Assembly: GCA_900552555.1 (NCBI GenBank)
Contig: URZW01000001.1
Span: forward strand, 186,001-250,000
Direction of reading: 5' to 3'
DNA from: an uncultured Clostridium sp.
GTDB taxonomy: Bacteria; Bacillota; Clostridia; TANB77; CAG-508
Length of the DNA: 64,000 nt
Positions 36,464 to 44,943 of this stretch are shown in pieces. Both the position numbers and the translations under genes were made by a program. The notes below the pieces were generated by a model that searched no databases, was not told where the DNA came from, and saw only the letters and a list, made by a program, of their open reading frames with translations. Within the stretch, counting starts at the first letter, position 1, and each line of letters opens with the position of its first letter.

Positions 36464-36994
36464 TTATTTCCATATATCTTCATTAATATGACTTGTTAAA
36501 GCCATAATAAATGCATTCCTTGTTAAATCTATTCTGGATACTTCATTTTTTGTCAAAAGACTAATTCCACCTTTTCCTTTTCCAAGTTCTTTTCCACTAA
36601 ATATTTTATCCATAACTTTTCCAAGTTCAGTTTCTTTTATCTCATTTATGTACTTATCTGGAATAGGAAAACCTTGACTTGTTCCTACACTTTGAAATCC
36701 TTTTGAATCTTCTATAACTACTGCATTTATATCAATCCATTCTCCTAACAAATTTGTAATTCCAGCTTCACTTGATATAAAAAAATCCGCTTCTATATTA
36801 TTATTTATAGCATATTCTTTTAAATTCTTTACTCTATTTTTAGCTCCTTGAAGTATTTCTTCATTAATTGGTTGGTCTCCTACATTTGAGCTTACTGGTA
36901 TTCCTTCTATCTCGACATTATCAAAATACTTTTCAAATGCTTGTTTTGCACCTTCTATTTTTCCTGGATTTTTTGTTCCCATTAATATTTTCAT
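36464..36994 (-). CDS. inosine/xanthosine triphosphatase (YjjX/DUF84 family)
   Basis: 176 residues. It starts with the family's MGTKNPGKIEGAKQAFEKYF, followed by IPVSSNVGDQPINEEILQGA and ISSEAGI. The family removes non-canonical purine NTPs. Its ATG overlaps the stop of the upstream nucleotidase gene by four bases, so the two nucleotide house-cleaning enzymes are coupled. Confidence 0.9.
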   Translation of the reverse strand: MKILMGTKNPGKIEGAKQAFEKYFDNVEIEGIPVSSNVGDQPINEEILQGAKNRVKNLKEYAINNNIEADFFISSEAGITNLLGEWIDINAVVIEDSKGFQSVGTSQGFPIPDKYINEIKETELGKVMDKIFSGKELGKGKGGISLLTKNEVSRIDLTRNAFIMALTSHINEDIWK

Positions 36995-37572
36995 TTACTT
37001 TGCATCCCCTTTATATATCTATATATTTCTCCCCAATTACTCACTTCTTTTAAGTTTTCATTTTGTTCTAATACTTTCATTTCTTTGTCTCTGAAATATA
37101 TTGTTTTTATTCCGTTTGATGATAATTTTTTACAAACATCATATGAATCATCTATCATTACATCAATTTTCTCTTTTTTAGCCACTTCTAATTTATCATC
37201 TTGCTTCCAATGATATTTATTAAATGAAATACCTTCTTCATTAAACTTTTCTATTGCAACATCTTTCATTTCTTCTATCATTCCACCTCTAGCTGAAATA
37301 ATAATAAGTTCATTTCCTTCTTTTTGTAACATATCAATTACATCTTTTGCACCTGGTATTAAAGGAGTTTGTTTTGATAATTTCAAAAAATATTTATTAA
37401 CAAATTTCATTCTTTCCTCATCTGTCCAGTCATATCTATTTCTTAAATAATGTTCATTTCTATTAATAATTCCATCTTTCTTTAATTCTATAAAATCATA
37501 TAAATCTCCATATGTTTTTAATACCCTTTCATAGTCTAGTATAACTCCATCTATATCAATTCCTATTTTCAT
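36991..37572 (-). CDS. HAD-type 5'-nucleotidase-like protein, copy 1
   Basis: 193 residues. HAD motif 1 MKIGIDIDGVILDYE supplies the two catalytic Asp; motif 2 IIISARGG; motif 4 IDVMIDDSYDVC. It belongs with the short nucleotidase-type HAD proteins (COG5663-like). Paralogs in the window: 49651, the N-terminal half of 53291, 57334 and the remnant 46737. It is coupled to the YjjX gene. Confidence 0.85.
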   Translation of the reverse strand: MKIGIDIDGVILDYERVLKTYGDLYDFIELKKDGIINRNEHYLRNRYDWTDEERMKFVNKYFLKLSKQTPLIPGAKDVIDMLQKEGNELIIISARGGMIEEMKDVAIEKFNEEGISFNKYHWKQDDKLEVAKKEKIDVMIDDSYDVCKKLSSNGIKTIYFRDKEMKVLEQNENLKEVSNWGEIYRYIKGMQSK

Positions 37573-37608
37573 AACTGTTTTTCTCCTTTATTTTTCAATT
37601 CCATTTTT

Positions 37609-38187
37609 TTACTCTGCATATCTTTCAATAAGTAAATCTCTAAAATATTCTGCTGGATATATATATTCCTTCTTTCCATTTATGTTTTTAGCTGTTAAGT
37701 TATTCCAATTAAAATCTTTATTTATCTTTATTGTATTTAATATATTTTTATCTATATATTCATAAAATCTATATCCATCATCTGCATATTGAAATTGACT
37801 ATGATTAAGTGATGCAATAATACTTTTATTTGTCAATTTTTCAAAAGTGCAAGTTGGATAATCAGTATACAATTTTTCTAATAAATTTAACATGTTTTTA
37901 TCTTTACTATATAACTTATTTAAATATATTGCAATACCATTAGCAATCCATTGTATTTCTTCATTTTTTATATCAAATAAAAATAAAGTTAATTTACTTG
38001 CAAAATTTACAGCCTGCACACATTTTCTTCCATCAAAATAAAATAATTTTAATCCCCACTCTAATAATTCATCTCCTGCTTGCTCTTCAATTACTTTGTT
38101 TGCCATTATATTATTAAATGCTGATAATTCATTTGGCATTGGTATATTCAATTCTTTTATTGTTTGCTTGGTTGCATATAATATCAT
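37609..38187 (-). CDS. DUF6933-like hypothetical protein
   Basis: 192 residues. The pattern MILYATKQTIKELNI, FYFDGRKCVQAVNFASKLTL and the ending YPAEYFRDLLIE resemble DUF6933 proteins as I recall them, but I cannot confirm it. Cytoplasmic, no known role. It lies 37 bases upstream of the HAD gene. Confidence 0.6.
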   Translation of the reverse strand: MILYATKQTIKELNIPMPNELSAFNNIMANKVIEEQAGDELLEWGLKLFYFDGRKCVQAVNFASKLTLFLFDIKNEEIQWIANGIAIYLNKLYSKDKNMLNLLEKLYTDYPTCTFEKLTNKSIIASLNHSQFQYADDGYRFYEYIDKNILNTIKINKDFNWNNLTAKNINGKKEYIYPAEYFRDLLIERYAE

Positions 38188-38216
38188 ATTTAAAATTCCT
38201 TTTATATCTTAATTCT

Positions 38217-38558
38217 TTATAATAAATCCTCTTCATCAATAAGAGGAATAATATCTATTCCTGGTTCTTCATAAGGATGAACTTCTCTTAATCTTTTTAA
38301 GACTTTTTTAGCTATATCTATATCACATACCGCTTCTAGTTTTTCTTCTTCTACGAATTCTAATTTATTCTTTTCACCAATATATGGGTTAGCTTTATCA
38401 TCTGGTATAAAAGTTCCAATACGTTTTGTACTCATAGTGCAATATGTATAATTTCCTATAACTCCTGCACCTTCATTACATATAGTATTTCTAACTTCTT
38501 CAACATTTTCAACAGGTACAGTCACAATAATTTTTACCTTTTTAACATCAATATTCAT
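38217..38558 (-). CDS. YqfO/NIF3-like CutA-fold protein
   Basis: About 113 residues from the ATG at 38558 (GGAGG upstream). The ferredoxin-like fold typical of the NIF3 insert domain is suggested by KIIVTVPVENVEEVRNTIC, GAGVIGNYTYCT and REVHPYEEPGIDI. Stand-alone forms are common; the function is unknown. Confidence 0.8.
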   Translation of the reverse strand: MNIDVKKVKIIVTVPVENVEEVRNTICNEGAGVIGNYTYCTMSTKRIGTFIPDDKANPYIGEKNKLEFVEEEKLEAVCDIDIAKKVLKRLREVHPYEEPGIDIIPLIDEEDLL

Positions 38559-38563
38559 ATTTT

Positions 38564-38896
38564 TTATACCTCCATATACCATTGTTTTAAAAATATACAT
38601 TTGTTGTTCTCCTTTAATTTTATTTGATATACCATATCATATGATATTGTATCTTTTAAAATAAAGTTAATAATACAACATTCATCATTTTTACATAGTA
38701 TATTAAACTCAATATCGCTAGTATCTTGTTCTTCTATCTCTTCCCACATTTTTCTAACTTCTTTTATAGTATTTATCTCCTCTGTAGGTGTTTCATAATA
38801 CTCTACATTTTCAACAAATAGGTTAACTATGTTTTCTACATTTTTCTGTTTCCAATTATTTAGTAATTCCACACACCATTTATAATAATCTTTCAT
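38564..38896 (-). CDS. SnoaL/NTF2-like protein
   Basis: 110 residues. [20 protein letters not shown] and [10 protein letters not shown] fit the helix-strand start of the NTF2-like fold; the ending FLKQWYMEV completes the sheet. Such folds act as small-molecule enzymes or binders. It overlaps the ribosome site of the YqfO-like gene. Confidence 0.7.
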   Translation of the reverse strand: MKDYYKWCVELLNNWKQKNVENIVNLFVENVEYYETPTEEINTIKEVRKMWEEIEEQDTSDIEFNILCKNDECCIINFILKDTISYDMVYQIKLKENNKCIFLKQWYMEV

Positions 38897-39515
38897 ATTC
38901 TATTCTCCTAATCTTTACTGTATATAATGTATCATAAATTCCTTAATTTTACAATTAAATCGCCAATATTTCCAAACATATTTATCCTTACATTTGCTTA
39001 ATTACCGAAAAATCTCCAATAGAAATAATGTCAAGAGCGAACAAAGTGAGTACATATACTCTTGATATTATTTTTATTGGAGATTAGAATTGTTTTACAA
39101 ATGTTATAAGTCAAGTTTTTTAACTTTTTTGACCTACAGAATTTTATAAGTCAAAAAAACTTAAAATTTTGACCTATAAAAAATAAGCATCAGCACATAT
39201 CTACTGACACTTAAATTAATAAAGATTCTCTATAACTCATTTTAATAAATTTTCTCTAAGGCTTGAAATTCTTAACTTTTCCTTATATCTACTAACCATC
39301 ACAACTTATCCCTGTTATGCTTACTATAGATACAACTTTAACTTTCCTAGTATTTCAAGCACTTTACTAAATTTTCTAAAAAATAATTTATGTGTTTCCA
39401 CTTACCACCTAAGCAATTACGTTAACTTTCACACCTAAATTTTGATGTTTTTCTTTACCAAATCTGCCTTTTTGTTCAAAAGTTATAATCTCTGAAAACA
39501 TATCAAAATCAAGTA
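38897..39515. other. 619-base stretch without a gene, with repeats
   Basis: 39011-39087 is an imperfect palindrome (AATCTCCAATA...TATTGGAGATT, 27-base arms, about two mismatches). 39107-39181 holds two similar units with TTATAAGTCAA and TTTTGACCTA. From 39190 to 39515 I see no gene, hairpin or RNA that I can support. Confidence 0.6.
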
Positions 39516-40109
39516 TTACATGTCTTGTTTTAGTTGTAGCACTGATACGCACTCCACATGAAATGGTCGATGAACGTTGCTTTTCTCATAATTAGTATAA
39601 TTACTTGTGTTTATTCCCATTTTTCTAATATCACGTTTGTATTGTTTATTAGCCATCTCATCTTCCCTTGAATCAACTGACGAAGACCAATTCTCTGGAA
39701 TAAAAAAATCTGGTTGCAATACAATACTTCCATAATATTTTTTAGCATTAATACCCAATTTAACTTCATTACATTCATTTGGCTTTTTTAATCTATCTTC
39801 CAATTTATATATTCCCTTTAATTCTATATAAAGGTGTCCTCCAGATTTGCTATAATCTAAATCTTTAAATCGGATATATAAATCAAATTTGCTGTTTTGA
39901 ACTTCCAATATCTTCTTAGTTATACTCCGTTTGGGAATTACAATTTTCACTTTGTAATTTGGACCATTATAAAAAACAATTACCCTGATGTCATCTACTG
40001 ATGAAACACCACATTCATCATTTTTTGAACAATCTTCTAATTGCAAAATTTCTTTTATTGCTTTAGATTGCTTTTTTGAATTTCCTGACTGTTTCTTTCT
40101 TTTAGACAT
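39516..40109 (-). CDS. orphan hypothetical protein
   Basis: 197 residues, Lys/Ser-rich start (MSKRKKQSGNSKKQSKAI), a strand-rich middle (IRVIVFYNGPNYKVKIVIPK, HLYIELKGIY) and a polar C-terminus. Not recognised. Codon use is richer in C/G third positions than the neighbours and includes an in-frame CGG (39927-39929). The ribosome site AAGGAGGT is strong. It is divergent from another orphan gene. Confidence 0.6.
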   Translation of the reverse strand: MSKRKKQSGNSKKQSKAIKEILQLEDCSKNDECGVSSVDDIRVIVFYNGPNYKVKIVIPKRSITKKILEVQNSKFDLYIRFKDLDYSKSGGHLYIELKGIYKLEDRLKKPNECNEVKLGINAKKYYGSIVLQPDFFIPENWSSSVDSREDEMANKQYKRDIRKMGINTSNYTNYEKSNVHRPFHVECVSVLQLKQDM

Positions 40110-40129
40110 TGCTACCTCCTTAAAGACAT

Positions 40130-40150
40130 TTGGAGGTTTGAAACCTCCAA
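40130..40150. other. hairpin carrying a second GGAGG before the orphan gene
   Basis: TTGGAGGTTT and AAACCTCCAA form a 10-bp stem about 12 bases upstream of the true ribosome site of the 39516 gene. It could be an operator or an RNA structure that affects initiation. Confidence 0.45.
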
Positions 40151-40296
40151 GTTATCTGTTTTACTTTTTGGTTTCTAATATAATTTACTTATAAAGTATA
40201 TCATGTTTTTATGTAAATTGCAAATCAACCTTACCTTGAACAATTGCGTTTTTTATGCTATAATTGTAGTATATAAGATATTAGGAGGTACTTTTT

Positions 40297-40731
40297 ATGA
40301 TAAGAGTTAATACTCTCACACGGACATCGTTCACTAAAACGGAAAACAACAGCAATGATGTTAGTTTTCTTACTCCACCCACAAGGGATGAAGTAATTGC
40401 TCAACTCAAAAAACATTTTGCTGAACATACCAAAGAAGTGGTAAATTCCGAAGATATTTCAAAAATTGCTGACGCAGTTAGCGATGCTTTTGATGAACTT
40501 CGAGATAAACCATATGGAGGATTTGCAAAGTATAGTCCAGAAAAGCCAAAATTAACCATAAAAATGTATCACGATTCGTGTACATTGCATGACAGAGAAA
40601 GGTATCCTGGAGACTATTCACCTTTAGAAATATTTCCTATCAAATGTTCAACAGTCGATTTTTTGATGACAGTTGTTACGAATACCAAGTGGATTTCGTT
40701 GGCTTATGTTAGTAAAGAACTTTTATTTTAA
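40297..40731 (+). CDS. orphan hypothetical protein
   Basis: 144 residues behind TTAGGAGGTACT. Not recognised. The N-terminus is polar; the middle is helical (RDEVIAQLKKHFAEHTKEV, ISKIADAVSDAFDELRDKPY). It uses CGG as codon 9 (40321-40323) in frame. A good terminator follows. It is divergent from the other orphan at 39516. Confidence 0.6.
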   Translation: MIRVNTLTRTSFTKTENNSNDVSFLTPPTRDEVIAQLKKHFAEHTKEVVNSEDISKIADAVSDAFDELRDKPYGGFAKYSPEKPKLTIKMYHDSCTLHDRERYPGDYSPLEIFPIKCSTVDFLMTVVTNTKWISLAYVSKELLF

Positions 40732-40734
40732 GAC

Positions 40735-40795
40735 AGCAAAAAAGAAAAACTCTAATCAGCATTTGCTAGGTTAGAGTTCTTCTTTGCTTTTACTT
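40735..40795. terminator. bidirectional terminator between the orphan gene and the GH144 gene
   Basis: AGCAAAAAAGAA...AACTCTAA pairs with TTAGAGTT...CTTCTTTGCT; T- and A-runs flank it. The extended GH144 frame ends at 40790, right at this hairpin. Confidence 0.85.
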
Positions 40796-40948
40796 CAAAA
40801 TCCTCACAGCATATAATGGATTTACTTCTGATACTGCAATTATAAATTGAACTATATTGGACGAATCTTCATTATCAAAAATTGAAAAAGTAATCATCTG
40901 TGTGAATTCTTTTTCGTTCTTATCTAAAAATAATTCTTTTCTTCCAAA
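40790..40948 (-). pseudogene. in-frame C-terminal extension of the GH144-like gene after a TAA
   Basis: Directly after the stop of the gene at 40949 the same frame continues FGRKELFLDKNEKEFTQMIT to NPLYAVRILK-stop, ending at the shared terminator. The stop TAA differs by one base from CAA (Gln). The extension reads as a genuine C-terminus. Confidence 0.7.
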
Positions 40949-42196
40949 TTATACTTTGTTTAGTTTCAAATTTTCTGATTTATTATCAGTAAATTCTAGA
41001 ATTTTTAATCCTTTAATGACATACTCATTTTTCATAAAATATTTCCATATAGTTTCATTTAAATAATTTTCTATCATTAACATTCCTATTCCTTTATCAA
41101 TTCCTATGTATTCTCTTGCAAACCAGTCTTTTTCTCCTTCTAAATTAAAACCATCTTTAAAACCGTATTTTCCCCATAATTTTCTAAATGTATTATAATA
41201 ATATTCAATAGCTTGTATGCTTTCTTTAGGTGTAAATACTATTGAGCCAATTGCACCACATGGAGATATTGTTCCATCGTTTTCTATTTCTAAATTGGTA
41301 TCACGTGGTTCAGCTCCTGGTCCTATATATCCTTTTGGAGAAAGACAAGCAGTTAATCCCCAGGAATTTTCTCCATAAGTTTTAAATTTGCTCTTATTAT
41401 CTATACAATATTCTCTATTTGCTTTTGTCGCTTTTATTGAATTTTCAAACCAATTAACTCCATTAATATCCGTTAAATTTCTAAAATCAATCCATGCATG
41501 TGAATATTGATATGTAAATAATGTTCCACAATATGTATATATTATATCCTTTATATCTTTATAATCCTTCTTTTTTCTATTAAATTCATAATACATACTT
41601 TTATCTATTGGATATGCTGGTGAGCTAACTCCTAATACATACATCATTAATTGTTCAGCATATCCATCCCATTGTCCCCAAAATCCTTTTTCAGGTTTAT
41701 ATCCCATATAAAATAAATTGTTTGTTTCGTTTCTATACCATTCCCAATTTATTCTTTTATATAAGATATTTGCTTTATTTTTTACTTCTTTTCCGAAATA
41801 TTCACCTGCAGTTATAGCACCACATATAAAAATTGCTGTATCTATTATTGATACTTCACAATTCCATTCTCTTTTTCCTGTTTGCATATTCACAAAATGA
41901 TAATAAAACCCGTTTTTTCCTTCTACGTTATTTATAAAGGTTCCTAGTGTTCTGTTTACTCTATCATAAGCCTCTTTATATTTTATCCAATTATGTTCTA
42001 CTCCGATAACTAATGCTGATAAACCATATCCTACTGATGCTATACTTGCTATATTATCAGCTAAAATTGTTTTATCTTTTATTAGTCCATAGCCTTTGCT
42101 TTTTTTATCTGTATTTGCTTCTTTAATAAAAAAATTATAGCTTTTCTTTAATTCCTTATATAATATGTCTTTTCCATATTTTTTTATTATTCTCAT
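40949..42196 (-). CDS. GH144-like glucanase (glucoamylase-family protein)
   Basis: 415 residues, an alpha-barrel protein of the COG5368/GH144 type, whose known members cut beta-1,2-glucans. Family-like segments: ASIASVGYGLSALVIGVEH at the start of the fold, FYYHFVNMQTG, NCEVSIIDTAIFICGA, GYKPEKGFWGQWDGYAEQLM and FREL-like FEN...KTYGENSWGLTACLSPKGY. There is no signal peptide, so it acts in the cytoplasm. It appears to be cut short by a nonsense codon. Confidence 0.75.
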   Translation of the reverse strand: MRIIKKYGKDILYKELKKSYNFFIKEANTDKKSKGYGLIKDKTILADNIASIASVGYGLSALVIGVEHNWIKYKEAYDRVNRTLGTFINNVEGKNGFYYHFVNMQTGKREWNCEVSIIDTAIFICGAITAGEYFGKEVKNKANILYKRINWEWYRNETNNLFYMGYKPEKGFWGQWDGYAEQLMMYVLGVSSPAYPIDKSMYYEFNRKKKDYKDIKDIIYTYCGTLFTYQYSHAWIDFRNLTDINGVNWFENSIKATKANREYCIDNKSKFKTYGENSWGLTACLSPKGYIGPGAEPRDTNLEIENDGTISPCGAIGSIVFTPKESIQAIEYYYNTFRKLWGKYGFKDGFNLEGEKDWFAREYIGIDKGIGMLMIENYLNETIWKYFMKNEYVIKGLKILEFTDNKSENLKLNKV

Positions 42197-42301
42197 AAAT
42201 TATTGCACCTCTTAAGTTGATTATACAATACTAAAAACCATATATTCAACAGGTATTTTTTTACAAATTTAACTAAAAAATAGATAGCATTTAATTATTT
42301 G

Positions 42302-43528
42302 CTATCTATCACTGCTACCATATTTTGCTAACTTGCTACATAGTCTTTTATTAATAAATATTTCTATAATACTTAATCCTAATAAAATAAATTCTATTAC
42401 AATTAGTTCATATTTCATCAATATTAATGTAAAAATAGCACTTAATATTAATGTTCCTAATCTTCTATAAACTTCAATTTTAATTATAATTTCTTGTTGT
42501 TCCTCTTTATTTGAAATAGTTAAAGCAATATCTTCTATATATGTTTGGAATGAATCTCTTATCGCTAATATTAAGAAAAATCCTAAAGACATAATTATAA
42601 CTTTACAGATAAATGCTAATTCTATAAAGTGTCCTATAATCAATAATGAAAACGCTAATGCCAAACATATTGTTAGAACAATGCTCATTTTATCTTTTAT
42701 TTTTAAATATACTTTTCCAAATATTACATTGCCTACTAATCTTGCTATTCTTGATATAAATACTATTGTTGTTATGTAGTATGTTACCATTTCAACAGAT
42801 AAGAATTTTTGAAAATCATATTGCATAAATAATTTACTATTGTTTTGTCCCATTTTTATTATTGAATAAAATACTGCATTTGATAATATTACATAGAATA
42901 TTATTGATGTTATCTTTAGTTTTTTATGTTCTTTCTTTATTTCTTGTTCATTATTTACTTTTGATTCATAATATAAAAATGCTGTTCCTAATACTAAAAC
43001 ATATATTATTATTGACAAGTACATTGGCAAATAATTATTTACATTAAACATTTTTCCTGCTACTAACGCAGTAAATAAAGTTATAATAGCATATATAATT
43101 TTTGATTTATTTCTTATTTTAAAATAATCATCTTTTCTATTTACAGCTTTTAAATTATTTTTCAAAATTATTTCATCCATATTTAAAAACATAACTGCTA
43201 ATTCATGTATGCTTTTATATAATAACATTGCAATAAACGATTTTCCAAATGTTAATACTAATGATGCAATTAACAACATAGTTGCTCCTAGTCTTAATGA
43301 ATTTACATTTCCTATCTTTTTTACAATAGCTAGTATTACTTTTTGAAATACTATACATATTATTAATGCAACCATTGTCATTGCCGTTATTTGACTGGCA
43401 TTTAATCCTTTTACCAATGTTAGAAATAATGTGTCTATTGGTACGAAGAATATTAAGTCTCCTGTAAATGATGCAAATATTGGATATATTTTTATACTTC
43501 TATTTATTTTCTTTGTTTCTTGTTCTAT
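42302..43528 (-). CDS. MFS transporter without a normal start codon
   Basis: About 408 residues and 10-12 membrane segments. The frame can be followed upstream of a TTG at 43417 through TKKINRSIKIYPIFASFTGD, which looks like the true first helix, to AGGAGAAAATAAATA. Where ATG is expected stands ATA (43526-43528). Similar leaders here read AGGAGAAAATAAATATG, so two bases may be missing. It may be silent or start late. Substrate unknown. Confidence 0.75.
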   Translation of the reverse strand: MEQETKKINRSIKIYPIFASFTGDLIFFVPIDTLFLTLVKGLNASQITAMTMVALIICIVFQKVILAIVKKIGNVNSLRLGATMLLIASLVLTFGKSFIAMLLYKSIHELAVMFLNMDEIILKNNLKAVNRKDDYFKIRNKSKIIYAIITLFTALVAGKMFNVNNYLPMYLSIIIYVLVLGTAFLYYESKVNNEQEIKKEHKKLKITSIIFYVILSNAVFYSIIKMGQNNSKLFMQYDFQKFLSVEMVTYYITTIVFISRIARLVGNVIFGKVYLKIKDKMSIVLTICLALAFSLLIIGHFIELAFICKVIIMSLGFFLILAIRDSFQTYIEDIALTISNKEEQQEIIIKIEVYRRLGTLILSAIFTLILMKYELIVIEFILLGLSIIEIFINKRLCSKLAKYGSSDR

Positions 43529-43548
43529 TTATTTTCTCCTGTTAATTA

Positions 43549-44073
43549 TTATATTAACTGTTCAAATTCTTCAGGCGTCCATGCATGTATTCCCATATTA
43601 TTAAATCTGATAATATTTTCTTTGTTATCATCTATAAACAATATTTCATTTAAATCACAATTGTTAATACGCTTAATAATTTTAACAGCATCACACTTTA
43701 ATTCTTGAGATCGTGCTGAAATTACTTCTATATCATTACTATAATATTTATGTACAAAATTTTCTTTTGCTTTTAAATGAAATGAAAATTTCATTCCAGA
43801 TACACAATACATTTTTACAACTTTTGTTTCAAAATTTTTAATCAAATTTTGTAATGAATCACATATTGAACAAGGTTCAATAGTTTCATAAAAAGATTCT
43901 GGATTTAGATAAGCATTTAAGTAATAATTTAAAAGATTTTCTTCGTTTTCATTACGATGTTTTAAGTAATTTTTATCTTTATGAATAGCTAGTGTGTCAT
44001 CAAAATCAAAAATTGCAACTTTTATACTACTTAAATCTATTTTTTTATTTTCCAATTGTTTCACTTCTTTCAT
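43549..44073 (-). CDS. HAD-family hydrolase
   Basis: 174 residues. HAD motif 1 VAIFDFDDTLAIHKDK (two Asp), motif 2 MYCVSGMKFSF, motif 4 EILFIDDNKENI and the ending MGIHAWTPEEFEQL. A phosphatase-type enzyme with an unknown substrate. Its start overlaps the end of the beta-lactamase-fold gene by 29 bases, and its TTAGGAGCAAA ribosome site is inside that gene. Confidence 0.85.
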   Translation of the reverse strand: MKEVKQLENKKIDLSSIKVAIFDFDDTLAIHKDKNYLKHRNENEENLLNYYLNAYLNPESFYETIEPCSICDSLQNLIKNFETKVVKMYCVSGMKFSFHLKAKENFVHKYYSNDIEVISARSQELKCDAVKIIKRINNCDLNEILFIDDNKENIIRFNNMGIHAWTPEEFEQLI

Positions 44074-44890
44074 TTTTTGCTCCTAATTTTAAATACTCAT
44101 TAAAAATAAGATTACTTATTTTCCTTCCCTGGCTATATACATATTCATCTGATAAATAATAATCATCTTTAAAATCTTTAATTAAAATAGTCAAAATATA
44201 ATTTCCATAAATAGTTGAAACAATACCTCCATCATTTCTGACTGATTGATATTTACCACTTTTTGTTACGATATAATTAACAATTGGAATATTTACTTTT
44301 TTATAAATGTTATCTATTCCATCTCCAACCATTTCATGATATTTTTGATTTTTTATTATATTTATTATTTCGCTTGTTATTTTTTCATTAAACAATTCAT
44401 TATTATTTAATTTTTTCCATACTAAATAATAATCATATGCTGTTGTTTCAGAAAAGACTTCATCTTTAACTGATTTAAACATACTAAACAATTCTGTATC
44501 TAAACATCCAATATTTTTAATTGTTTTATTAATATTGTCAATTCCTAAATAATCAATTAATATATTGGTTGCAACATTATCACTTATAATCATCATTAGA
44601 GTTGCTATATCTATTATTGGAAGTTTAATATTTTTAGATAAATATTGCAATACACCACTACCATTTACGTAATATTTATTTAAATATTCTAATTCAAATT
44701 TTCTGTCTATCTCACCTTTTTGTATTCTATTAAATAATTCAATTAAAATGAATATTTTTATACAACTTGCTGCATTATACTTTTCTTTTTCATTTATCTT
44801 AATAACATTACCTTTTAAATCATCATAATAAATTGCAATTTTACCATCAAAATTAACATTTAAATCTTGTAATTGCTTTTCTATATTCAT
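44045..44890 (-). CDS. class A beta-lactamase-fold serine hydrolase
   Basis: 281 residues. The SxxK motif is S42-K45 (ASCIKIF), the SDN motif S103-N105 (IISDNVATNIL), and the third motif appears as TKSGKYQSVRNDGG. No signal peptide is present, so it is cytoplasmic and unlikely to be a classical secreted beta-lactamase. It ends in KLGAKNE, which encodes the ribosome site of the next gene. Confidence 0.85.
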   Translation of the reverse strand: MNIEKQLQDLNVNFDGKIAIYYDDLKGNVIKINEKEKYNAASCIKIFILIELFNRIQKGEIDRKFELEYLNKYYVNGSGVLQYLSKNIKLPIIDIATLMMIISDNVATNILIDYLGIDNINKTIKNIGCLDTELFSMFKSVKDEVFSETTAYDYYLVWKKLNNNELFNEKITSEIINIIKNQKYHEMVGDGIDNIYKKVNIPIVNYIVTKSGKYQSVRNDGGIVSTIYGNYILTILIKDFKDDYYLSDEYVYSQGRKISNLIFNEYLKLGAKNERSETIGK

Positions 44891-44943
44891 AGTTCATTCT
44901 CCCCTTTTACATATGTATCATTATCCGAATAAAAACATAAAAA

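Noticed and set aside
12842..40951. TAA read as Gln (stop reassignment), suggested by TAA for CAA in RhuM, the Spo0A-like remnant and GH144
   Set aside because: Many intact genes here end in TAA (rpe, for example), and two of the three cases are clearly decayed genes; ordinary nonsense mutations suffice.
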